This document shows positions 1-5,456 of a stretch of DNA of 5,890 nucleotides, one piece after another (within the stretch, counting starts at the first letter, position 1; the number at the start of each line of letters is the position of its first letter). This stretch comes from an uncultured Phenylobacterium sp. Lineage in GTDB: Bacteria; Pseudomonadota; Alphaproteobacteria; Caulobacterales; Caulobacteraceae. The notes under the pieces are model-generated. The model was not told the origin of the DNA. It made no database searches and saw only the letters and a list, made by a program, of their open reading frames with translations. The translations under genes and the position numbers were made by a program. The stretch covers positions 1-5,890 of the forward strand of contig CAMFHW010000281.1 of assembly GCA_945952175.1 (NCBI GenBank). The letters run 5' to 3'.

Positions 1-433
1 GGCTGATCGCCAGGCAGATGGCGGTGGCGATCAGATAGAGGAATAGACGCTTGTTGGAGACGCCCGGATCCAGGGCCCAGCGTGTCGTCGCCGAGAACCA
101 GCAGAACAACAGCACCAGCGGCCATAGCCGCAGCAGCGCCTCGACCAGCACCGCGCGGCGGAACCAGAGGATCGGCGCGGCCGCCCCGAACAGGGCCAGC
201 CAGATGAAACGGTTGATCGGCGAAACCACGGCCGAGCCGGTGTCGGGATCGAGGGTCACCTCGTGCTGGTACGGGTTCGGCCCGATCAGCATGTAGAGCA
301 GCATGGCCACAAGGATCGCCGCGCCCCACAGCCACAGCGCCCGGTCGGCGAAGGCGGTCCGGTCGGCGCGGCGCTCGGCCTGGCCGGCGCGCCAGTCGTC
401 CAGGATCCGGATACGGGCGGCGTCAGGCGGCAT
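1..433 (-). CDS. O-antigen ligase/polymerase-like membrane protein, N-terminal part (runs off left edge)
   Basis: The frame is open from an ATG at 433 (reading leftwards) to base 1, giving the first 144 residues with no stop. A basic, soluble-looking N-terminus (residues 1-31, rich in Arg and Ala) is followed by hydrophobic segments at about 32-51, 75-91, 100-115 and 129-144, so this is a polytopic inner-membrane protein. Residues 114-130 (SATTRWALDPGVSNKRL) resemble the S-x-x-W-S-x-D-P-x-x-S-x-x-R stretch that O-antigen ligase/ExoQ-type (Wzy_C) proteins carry near their early membrane helices. Known members polymerise or ligate lipid-linked glycans at the periplasmic face; that role is inferred here. 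The start overlaps the stop of the upstream WecG-like gene by 11 bases. No clear Shine-Dalgarno precedes it, which suggests translational coupling. The periplasmic catalytic loop lies outside the window, so polymerase and ligase cannot be told apart. Confidence 0.75.
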   Translation of the reverse strand, partial: MPPDAARIRILDDWRAGQAERRADRTAFADRALWLWGAAILVAMLLYMLIGPNPYQHEVTLDPDTGSAVVSPINRFIWLALFGAAAPILWFRRAVLVEALLRLWPLVLLFCWFSATTRWALDPGVSNKRLFLYLIATAICLAIS

Positions 434-1235
434 CGAGCTGAGGGCGGCGGCCGCCCAGGCGGATGGCGAGCACGTCGGCGAGGCCGAGGCCCAGGCCGAA
501 CAGGCCGCGTACGAGATAACGCTTCCAGAGCCTGCCGGGCTCGCGCTGCAGCCGGTAGAGCCAGACGAGGCCGGATTGCTCCATCCAATCAGGCGCCACG
601 TCGATACGGCCGGTCACCACCTGGATCGACGAGCCGATGCACAGGCCCACGCCGGTGGCGCGGCCGTCGGCGATGATGTGCTGGCAGAACTTCTCGGACT
701 GCGGCGGGCCCATGGCCACGAAGACGAAGCGGCCCGGATGGGTGGCGACGAACGCCACCGCCTCGCGCACCGCCTCCGGCTGATGGATGAAGCCCATGGG
801 CGGATTGTGGTGCGCCACCTGCGTCAGGCCGTACTTGGCGACCAGGCCCTCGATCACGTCGGGCATGCCGCCGACGATGGTGATCGGATCGTCCTTGCCG
901 ATCACCTCCTGGAACAGGCGGTCGACCACATAGGCGCCCGGCGCGAACTTCAGGTCGAGACCAGCCAGCCAGGCGGCCCGGCCCAGGATGCGGCTGTCAT
1001 TGGTGCTGATCCAGCAGGTGTCGCCACATTGCCGGAACAGGTCGTCCTGGCGGCGCAGATAGGCGTGTTCCGCATTGGGGGTGACGAAGGCCACGAACGG
1101 CGCGCCGGGATCGCGGCCAGCCAGGGCGCCCACGGTTTCATCGACGCTCATCGGCGTGAAACGCAAACCGGCGAATCTGACCGCCGGAAACCCGCCGCCG
1201 GTTGTCTTCACACCGCTTGTCAACGGGTTCGCCAT
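423..1235 (-). CDS. WecB/TagA/CpsF (WecG-like, GT26) family glycosyltransferase
   Basis: This 270-residue protein matches the WecG/TagA/CpsF family over its length. The family adds N-acetylmannosamine-type or related sugars to a lipid-linked first sugar on the cytoplasmic membrane face. Visible landmarks are T52-P-N54 (the conserved TxN near the N-terminus), D80 in STNDSR at the position of the usual PDG catalytic Asp, VGGMP at 121-125, NPPMGF at 144-149, VAMGPPQSEKF at 173-183, GLCIGSS at 197-203, and the C-terminal WLYRLQREPGRLWKRYL at 225-241. A hydrophobic tail at about 242-260 may help membrane association. The usual G-x-P-K-Q-E motif reads GPPQSE, an unusual variant. The start at ATG 1235 is favoured by an AAGGA sequence 11 bases upstream. 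The gene is divergent from the sugar transferase and is followed by an O-antigen-ligase-like gene. In Caulobacter the holdfast protein HfsJ belongs to this family, but the sequence alone does not show orthology. Confidence 0.88.
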   Translation of the reverse strand: MANPLTSGVKTTGGGFPAVRFAGLRFTPMSVDETVGALAGRDPGAPFVAFVTPNAEHAYLRRQDDLFRQCGDTCWISTNDSRILGRAAWLAGLDLKFAPGAYVVDRLFQEVIGKDDPITIVGGMPDVIEGLVAKYGLTQVAHHNPPMGFIHQPEAVREAVAFVATHPGRFVFVAMGPPQSEKFCQHIIADGRATGVGLCIGSSIQVVTGRIDVAPDWMEQSGLVWLYRLQREPGRLWKRYLVRGLFGLGLGLADVLAIRLGGRRPQLDAA

Positions 1236-1240
1236 ATAAG
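1217..1240 (+). promoter_or_regulatory. Possible promoter for the sugar transferase / GT2 operon
   Basis: TTGTCA (1217-1222) and TATAAG (1235-1240) lie 12 bases apart, ahead of the favoured ATG at 1277. The spacing is too short for an E. coli-type sigma-70 promoter but close to the shorter spacing described for Caulobacter housekeeping promoters (TTGACgS, then GCTANAWC). The match to that consensus is partial. If real, the element lies inside the first codons of the divergent WecG-like gene, and transcription would begin downstream of ATG 1202, ruling that start out. It is a reading of short motifs only. Confidence 0.3.
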
Positions 1241-1246
1241 CCGAGG

Positions 1247-1251
1247 TCCTT
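1247..1251 (-). promoter_or_regulatory. Ribosome binding site for the WecG-like gene
   Basis: Read on the minus strand this is AAGGA, 11 bases before the ATG at 1235. It is a little far away but is the only Shine-Dalgarno-like sequence near the start. It supports ATG 1235 over the internal ATG at residue 29, which has no comparable sequence in front. Confidence 0.5.
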
Positions 1252-1276
1252 GGGGCGCAGTCTCTTGCTGAACGGT

Positions 1277-1930
1277 ATGAGCCATAGCATCGGTTTACGT
1301 CCGGTTCTCGCCGGCGGTCGCGACGTGACCTTCGAACTCGCGGTCAAGCGGGCGATGGACCTTGCGATCTCGGCCGGACTGCTTGTCGTGCTGTCGCCTT
1401 TGCTGGCCGCTATCGCGCTCGGCGTGGCGCTGAGTTCGCCCGGCCCTGTGCTCTATACCTGCCACTGGGTGGGCCGCGACGGCCGCCGGTTCGACGGCTG
1501 GAAGTTCCGCACCATGGTCCAGAACGCCGACGCCATGGAAGCCGAGCTGATGGCGCACAACGAGATGACCGGCCCGGCCTTCAAGATGAGCCGAGACCCG
1601 CGCGTGACCCCGTTCGGCCGCCTGCTGCGCAAGTTCAGCCTGGATGAGCTGCCCCAGCTTTGGAACGTGCTGAAGGGCGACATCAGCCTGGTCGGCCCGC
1701 GCGCGCCGCGCGAGCACGAATATGCTCAGTTCACGGACTTCCAGAAGCTGAAGCTGTCGGTCCAGCCTGGCATCACCTGCCTGTGGCAGGTCGAGGGCCG
1801 CCACCGGATCAGCGACTACGACCGCTGGGTCGAGCTCGACCTCGACTATATCCGCCGCTGGTCGCTGTGGCTGGACATCCAGATCCTGGCCAAGACCGCC
1901 GTGGTGGTGGTGAGGGGGACCGGCGTATGA
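1277..1930 (+). CDS. Small bacterial sugar transferase (polyprenyl-phosphate sugar-1-phosphate transferase)
   Basis: With the ATG at 1277 the protein has 217 residues, typical for the short, PglC-like monotopic class that lacks the extra N-terminal membrane helices of WbaP-type enzymes. It would transfer a sugar-1-phosphate from a nucleotide sugar to undecaprenyl phosphate at the inner membrane, the first step of repeat-unit assembly. Landmarks in this numbering: KRAMDL at 24-29, a hydrophobic re-entrant helix with Ser-Pro at 40-41, SPGPV at 54-58, KFRTM at 76-80, FSLDELPQLWNV at 120-131 with the catalytic Asp-Glu pair at 123-124, GDISLVGPR at 134-142, and PGITCLWQV at 164-172. A longer start at 1202 would overlap the divergent gene and add 25 residues with no family match. 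GTG at 1325 is another option but would trim the basic N-terminus. The stop overlaps the next gene as ATGA. The sugar transferred cannot be read from the sequence. Confidence 0.9.
   Translation: MSHSIGLRPVLAGGRDVTFELAVKRAMDLAISAGLLVVLSPLLAAIALGVALSSPGPVLYTCHWVGRDGRRFDGWKFRTMVQNADAMEAELMAHNEMTGPAFKMSRDPRVTPFGRLLRKFSLDELPQLWNVLKGDISLVGPRAPREHEYAQFTDFQKLKLSVQPGITCLWQVEGRHRISDYDRWVELDLDYIRRWSLWLDIQILAKTAVVVVRGTGV
1912..1918 (+). promoter_or_regulatory. Ribosome binding site for the first GT2 gene
   Basis: GAGGGGG lies 8 bases before the ATG at 1927, inside the end of the sugar transferase gene. It fixes the start at the ATGA overlap and shows that this gene can recruit ribosomes as well as receive them by coupling. 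Confidence 0.6.
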
Positions 1931-2868
1931 GCCCCGCCATCAGCGTGGTCGTGCTGAGCTACGACCGGGTCCACCTCCTGAAGCGCACCCTGACCGAGGG
2001 CCTGAAGCAGGTCCTGGCCGAGGGCTACGAGTTCATCATCGTCGACAACCATCCCGACCAGCTGGCGCGCGAGATGGTCGGGGGCCTGGCCGCCCAGGGC
2101 GCGCCGGTCACCTATCTGGCCGACGCACGCCGCAACATCTCGATCGTCCGCAACATCGGGATCAAGGCCGCCAAGGGCCGCTATGTCGCCTTCATCGACG
2201 ACGACGAGGCGCCGGACGCGGGCTGGCTGGCCGAACTCCACGCCTGCCTGGAGCGCACCGGGGCGGACGCCGCCTTCGGCCCCAAGCTGCCGCTGTTTGA
2301 GGCCGGCCACGCGCCGGACTGGGACCCGGAGGCCTGGCTCTACACCCTCGATTTCCGCATGCCGGCCGACGCCACGATCGAGATGTTCGGCCGCCTCCGT
2401 CGCAAGGGCAAAGGCCTGGGCAGCGGCAACGCCGCCTTCCGGGTCGCAACCTGCTTCGACACGGCCGAGCCGTTCAGCGTGGCGTTCGGCGACGCCAATG
2501 GCGAGGACACCCAGCTGCTGTTCCGCTTGGCCCTGGCCGGCAAGCGCTTCGTCTGGTGCCCGACCGCCATCGTCCGCGAGTTCATCGAGACCGACCGCAC
2601 CAAGCCCGAATATATGGTCACCCGCATGAAGCGCGGCTCGCAGCACTATGCGGCCTCGCGGATCAACACCAGCGGCACGCCGGGCGTCACCCGGCTGAAG
2701 GTCATGGCGCTCGGCCTGGCGCAGTTCGGGGTCCATCTGGGGCTGTTCGTGGCCAGCGGCGAGTTCCTGGGCCGGCGGCGGTTCGAGCATCGCATCGGCA
2801 TGGCCAAGGGCCTGGGCAAGCTGACCTATCGGGCGCCGATCGGCTTCATCGACGAGAAGGCGGCGTGA
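1927..2868 (+). CDS. Glycosyltransferase family 2 protein, first of a tandem pair
   Basis: This 313-residue protein has a GT-A fold glycosyltransferase pattern. The N-terminal strand and nucleotide-binding region ISVVVLSYDR spans 5-14, IIVDNHP 37-43, RNISIVRNIG 69-78 and VAFIDDDE 87-94, where the DDD run at 91-93 is the expected metal and nucleotide-sugar site. GSGNAAF (165-171) and FGDANGEDTQL (187-197) form the acceptor side, with Glu193-Asp194 as the likely catalytic-base region. It should add a sugar from a nucleotide donor to the growing lipid-linked unit in the cytoplasm. A C-terminal extension contains a hydrophobic stretch at about 257-277 followed by basic residues, possibly a membrane anchor or amphipathic helix. 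The start ATG overlaps the sugar-transferase stop by four bases (ATGA), and the stop overlaps the next gene (GTGA). The two genes are clear paralogues with shared motifs from end to end. Donor and acceptor sugars are unknown. Confidence 0.88.
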   Translation: MSPAISVVVLSYDRVHLLKRTLTEGLKQVLAEGYEFIIVDNHPDQLAREMVGGLAAQGAPVTYLADARRNISIVRNIGIKAAKGRYVAFIDDDEAPDAGWLAELHACLERTGADAAFGPKLPLFEAGHAPDWDPEAWLYTLDFRMPADATIEMFGRLRRKGKGLGSGNAAFRVATCFDTAEPFSVAFGDANGEDTQLLFRLALAGKRFVWCPTAIVREFIETDRTKPEYMVTRMKRGSQHYAASRINTSGTPGVTRLKVMALGLAQFGVHLGLFVASGEFLGRRRFEHRIGMAKGLGKLTYRAPIGFIDEKAA

Positions 2869-3815
2869 CCGACGTCTCGGTCGTCATCGCCACCTATGAC
2901 CGGCCGGCCCTGCTGGCCGAGACCCTGGCCTCCTGCCTCGCGCAGCGGAACCGGCTGGGCCAAGCCCGCGAGATCGTGGTGGTCGACAACCACCCGTCGG
3001 AAAACGGCCGGCCGGTCGTCGAGACCTTGGCCGCCAAGGCCGCATGGCCGATCCACTACGTCGCCGACCCGGTTCGCAACATGTCGGCCTTGCGCAACCG
3101 CGGCTTCGCGGAAGCGGCCGGCCGCTGGGTGGCGTTCGTCGACGACGACGAGGTGGCCGATCCCGCCTGGCTCGACGAGCTTCTGGGCGCCGCGATCGGG
3201 ACCGGCGCCGACATCGCCGTCGGCCCGCGCCTGGCGCGCTTCGCCGGCCCGCCGCCGGCCTGGGACCCCCAGGCCGCCCAGTTCGCCCGCGACCTTCATC
3301 TGCCCGACCGCACCCTGCTCGACCTGACGGCCGCGGACGGCAAGCCCCGCTACGGGCTCGGCACCGGCAATTCGGCCTTCGACACCACGACCTGCTTTCC
3401 GGGGGGCGACCCACCGATGCGCCTGGAGTTCGGCGACGCGGGCGGCGAGGACGCCGAGCTGTTCGTCCGCCTGCACCGCCAGGGTCGCAAGATCGTCTGG
3501 GCCGCAAAGGCCTTCGTCACCGAGACGGTGCCCGAACACCGCACCAAGGCGGCCTATCGCCTGGTCCGCATCCGCCGCGAGACCCAGCACTATGTGACGA
3601 TCTATCTGGACGCGACGCCCAACAAGGGTCCGGTCTGGGCGCTGCTCACCCTGAAGGGCCTCGTCCAGCTCGCCGCCGGTTTCGCCCTGGCGCTCTGCAC
3701 CGCCGAATTCGGGTCCGAGCGGCGCATCGCCGGACGGGTGCTGATGGCCCATGGACTGGGCAAGCTGACCTGGCGGCGCCCTGTCGGCTACATTCCCGAA
3801 CCGACGTTTTCCTAA
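2865..3815 (+). CDS. Glycosyltransferase family 2 protein, second of a tandem pair
   Basis: This 316-residue GT2 enzyme has the same order of motifs as its upstream neighbour: VSVVIATYDR at 4-13, VVVDNHP at 38-44, RNMSALRNRGF at 71-81, VAFVDDDE at 89-96, GTGNSAF at 166-172, FGDAGGEDAEL at 189-199, and a near-identical C-terminus around GLGKLTWRRPVGYI at 297-310. Residues 257-280 form a hydrophobic segment in the same place as in the first copy, pointing to membrane association. The start is taken as the GTG at 2865, which overlaps the previous stop as GTGA. GAGAAGG at 2854-2860 sits just upstream, and the next in-frame ATG is after the first strand of the fold and would destroy it. The two proteins have diverged well beyond recent duplication, especially in the acceptor-side loop at about 125-165, so they probably make different linkages. 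The exact sugars cannot be assigned. Confidence 0.88.
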   Translation: MTDVSVVIATYDRPALLAETLASCLAQRNRLGQAREIVVVDNHPSENGRPVVETLAAKAAWPIHYVADPVRNMSALRNRGFAEAAGRWVAFVDDDEVADPAWLDELLGAAIGTGADIAVGPRLARFAGPPPAWDPQAAQFARDLHLPDRTLLDLTAADGKPRYGLGTGNSAFDTTTCFPGGDPPMRLEFGDAGGEDAELFVRLHRQGRKIVWAAKAFVTETVPEHRTKAAYRLVRIRRETQHYVTIYLDATPNKGPVWALLTLKGLVQLAAGFALALCTAEFGSERRIAGRVLMAHGLGKLTWRRPVGYIPEPTFS

Positions 3816-3946
3816 CTTGCCCTATTTTTCGCCTGTGGGGTGAATCCGGGGCACTCACGGCGACGCTTGGGGCGAAGTTGCTTCTCTTGGCAAAGGTTAA
3901 GCTCTAGTGAACAAGCCAAGCCATGAATGGCGGGGGTCGGTTTACT
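3816..3946 (+). promoter_or_regulatory. Intergenic region with possible promoter and CtrA-like site before the transaldolase operon
   Basis: This is the only real gap on the plus strand. It is visibly poorer in G+C than its surroundings, with T runs (TTTTT at 3825-3829) and AT-rich words near 3887-3911. TTAA at 3897-3900 followed seven bases later by TGAA (3908-3911) is one base away from the TTAA-N7-TTAA pattern recognised by the alphaproteobacterial cell-cycle regulator CtrA. I see no convincing -35/-10 pair. The gap and composition suggest an independent promoter for the right-hand genes, but this is inference. Confidence 0.3.
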
Positions 3947-4696
3947 ATGTTGCATCGCTTCAATGTCGCGGAGAACGCGACCGAACTCAATTTGGGTAGC
4001 CGTCTAAAACTGTTCGGCGACGGAGCAACGCTCGCCGATTTCTCGCGGCTGCACAGCGAAGGCCTGGTCACCGGGTTCACCACGAACCCCAGCCTGATGC
4101 GCCGCGCCGGCGTCACCCACTATGAAGCCTTCGCCCGCGAACTGCTGGCCATCATCCCGGACATGCCGATCTCCTTCGAGGTGATCGCCGACGAGTTTGA
4201 GGAGATGGGCCGTCAGGCCGAGCTGATCTCGTCCTGGGGCGAGAACGTCTATGTGAAGATCCCGATCACCAACACGCGGCGCGAGTCCAGCCTGCCTCTG
4301 GTGAAGGCGCTGTCGGCCAAGGGCGTGAAGGTCAATGTCACGGCCATCCTGACCCTCGAGCAGGTGGCCGAGACGGTCGAGGCCCTGCACCCCGAAACCC
4401 CGGCGGTGATCTCCGTCTTCGCCGGCCGGATCGCCGACACCGGCATCGATCCCATGCCCATCATGCGCGCCGCCGTGGCCATGGCCGCGCGCCGGCCCAA
4501 CGCCGAGGTGCTGTGGGCGTCGGTGCGCGAGGTGCTCAACGTCTACCAGGCCGAGGAATGCGGCTGCCACATCATCACGGCCACGCCCGAGGTGCTGAAG
4601 AAGCTCGACATGGCCGGCAAGGATCTCGCCGACCTTTCGGCCGAGACGGTGGTGATGTTCGAGCAGGACGCGCGGGCCGCGGGCTACCAGCTCTAG
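3947..4696 (+). CDS. Transaldolase-family protein in a polysaccharide / sugar-nucleotide operon
   Basis: From ATG 3947 the protein has 249 residues; an ATG at 3923 adds eight. GGGGG at 3932-3936, 10 bases ahead, mildly favours 3947. Numbering here is from 3923. The active site of class I transaldolases is complete: Asp33 in FGDGA, TTNPS at 53-57, Glu86 in SFEV, the Schiff-base Lys112 in YVKIPITN, Asn138 and Thr140 in VNVTA, and SVFAGRI at 164-170. Phe166 aligns with the Phe of E. coli TalB whose change to Tyr gives fructose-6-phosphate aldolase activity, so true transaldolase chemistry (dihydroxyacetone transfer among sugar phosphates) is likely. The length lies between fructose-6-phosphate aldolases (about 220) and classical transaldolases (about 316). 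Similar proteins occur beside HAD phosphatases and nucleotidyltransferases in surface-glycan clusters, suggesting a dedicated rather than central-carbon role. It probably shares an operon with the nucleotidyltransferase 22 bases downstream. The first roughly 25 codons use AT-rich codons unlike the rest. Confidence 0.85.
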   Translation: MLHRFNVAENATELNLGSRLKLFGDGATLADFSRLHSEGLVTGFTTNPSLMRRAGVTHYEAFARELLAIIPDMPISFEVIADEFEEMGRQAELISSWGENVYVKIPITNTRRESSLPLVKALSAKGVKVNVTAILTLEQVAETVEALHPETPAVISVFAGRIADTGIDPMPIMRAAVAMAARRPNAEVLWASVREVLNVYQAEECGCHIITATPEVLKKLDMAGKDLADLSAETVVMFEQDARAAGYQL

Positions 4697-4707
4697 GGCC
4701 CATCCCC

Positions 4708-4711
4708 GGAG
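4708..4711 (+). promoter_or_regulatory. Ribosome binding site for the nucleotidyltransferase gene
   Basis: GGAG lies 7 bases before the ATG at 4719, in the 22-base spacer after the transaldolase stop. It is well placed and fixes the start. Confidence 0.65.
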
Positions 4712-4718
4712 CCGCCTG

Positions 4719-5456
4719 ATGACCACCGCCCTCGTCCTCGCCGCCGGGCTGGGCAGCCGCATTCGCGATGTGGCCGGCGGCCTGCCCAAGCCGCTGATGC
4801 CGTTCGGCGGCGCCCCGATCCTGGCGCACAACCTGCGTTGGCTGGCCGCCTCGGGCGTGACCCTGGCCTGGATCAACCTGCACTATGGCGCGGACCTGAT
4901 CCGCGATCGGATCGGCGACGGCTCGGCCTTCGGGCTCTCGATCCGTTACGTCTACGAACCCGAGCTGCTGGGCACCGCCGGGGCGCTCGGCAACATCGGA
5001 GCCGAGATCACCGAGACGAGCCTGGTGGTCTATGGCGACAGCGTCGTGCGCTTCGATCTCGACGCCCTCTGGGCCCGACATCGCGCCCTGGGCGCCGAGG
5101 CGACCGTGGCCCTGTTCGACCAGGATCGCCACCTGAACACCGGTATCGCCGGCGGCCGGGTCCGGGTCGCGGCCGACGGGACCATCGCCGAGTTCGTTGA
5201 GGGCGCGGGCGCCGCGGCCCTGTCGAGCCTGGTCAATGCCGGGGTCTATGCGGTGGAGCCCAGCCTGCTAGACCTGATCCCGCCGGGTCGGCTGGTCGAT
5301 TTCGGCCGCGAGGTCTTCCCGGCCATGCTGGGCCAGGACCGCAAGCTCGCCGCCCACGTCATCGACCCGCAAGGGGTCTGCCTCGGCCTCGACACGCCCG
5401 AGAGCCACGCCGCGGGCCAGCGCCTGCTGGCCGAGGGCCGGCTGGTGCTGGCATGA
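4719..5456 (+). CDS. Sugar-1-phosphate nucleotidyltransferase (HddC/MurU/ManC-like NTP_transferase)
   Basis: This 245-residue single-domain protein has the NTP_transferase fold. Residues 4-14 (ALVLAAGLGSR) carry the G-x-G-S-R nucleotide-binding loop, PKPLMPFGG at 23-31 holds the conserved Lys-Pro, GTAGAL at 85-90 contacts the base and sugar, VVYGDSV at 103-109 has the metal-binding Asp107, and NAGVYAVEP at 173-181 and DFGREVFP at 194-201 complete the sugar-binding side. It joins a sugar-1-phosphate to a nucleoside triphosphate in the cytoplasm, releasing pyrophosphate. Length and lack of a C-terminal beta-helix or cupin domain fit the short class that includes HddC (heptose-1-phosphate guanylyltransferase) and MurU. 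The phosphatase immediately downstream, whose start overlaps this stop as ATGA, favours the HddC reading, because GmhB-type phosphatases make the heptose-1-phosphate that HddC uses. The base (GTP, UTP or CTP) cannot be read from sequence. Confidence 0.85.
   Translation: MTTALVLAAGLGSRIRDVAGGLPKPLMPFGGAPILAHNLRWLAASGVTLAWINLHYGADLIRDRIGDGSAFGLSIRYVYEPELLGTAGALGNIGAEITETSLVVYGDSVVRFDLDALWARHRALGAEATVALFDQDRHLNTGIAGGRVRVAADGTIAEFVEGAGAAALSSLVNAGVYAVEPSLLDLIPPGRLVDFGREVFPAMLGQDRKLAAHVIDPQGVCLGLDTPESHAAGQRLLAEGRLVLA

Noticed and set aside
303..1271. A 322-codon open frame on the plus strand opposite the WecG-like gene
   Set aside because: Its product is rich in Ala, His, Arg and Gly with no recognisable motif, and the opposite strand encodes a clear family member. 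It is a high-GC shadow frame.
1202..1276. Extended N-terminus of the sugar transferase from ATG 1202
   Set aside because: It would overlap the divergent gene, lies at a candidate promoter, and adds residues that match nothing in the family.
1846..2790. A 314-codon minus-strand open frame opposite the first GT2 gene
   Set aside because: The product is low-complexity Ala/Gly/Asp/Arg sequence with no domain; the plus strand holds a well-conserved glycosyltransferase.
2826..3752. A 308-codon minus-strand open frame opposite the second GT2 gene
   Set aside because: Same pattern as its neighbour: a mirror of strong third-position G/C bias in the real gene, with no family features.
3783..3810. Possible terminator: GTCGG and CCGAC arms with a 13-base loop, then TTTT, at the end of the second GT2 gene
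   Set aside because: The stem is only five pairs, the loop is long, the T run is four bases, and the structure lies within the coding sequence. Too weak to call.
3044..3907. A 287-codon plus-strand frame overlapping the second GT2 gene and the gap
   Set aside because: It is an Arg/Pro/Gly-rich +1-type shadow of the GT2 frame without motifs. There is no sign of a programmed frameshift.
4004..4876. A 290-codon minus-strand open frame opposite the transaldolase and nucleotidyltransferase
   Set aside because: It spans two real genes and their spacer and shows only biased composition, so it is a shadow.
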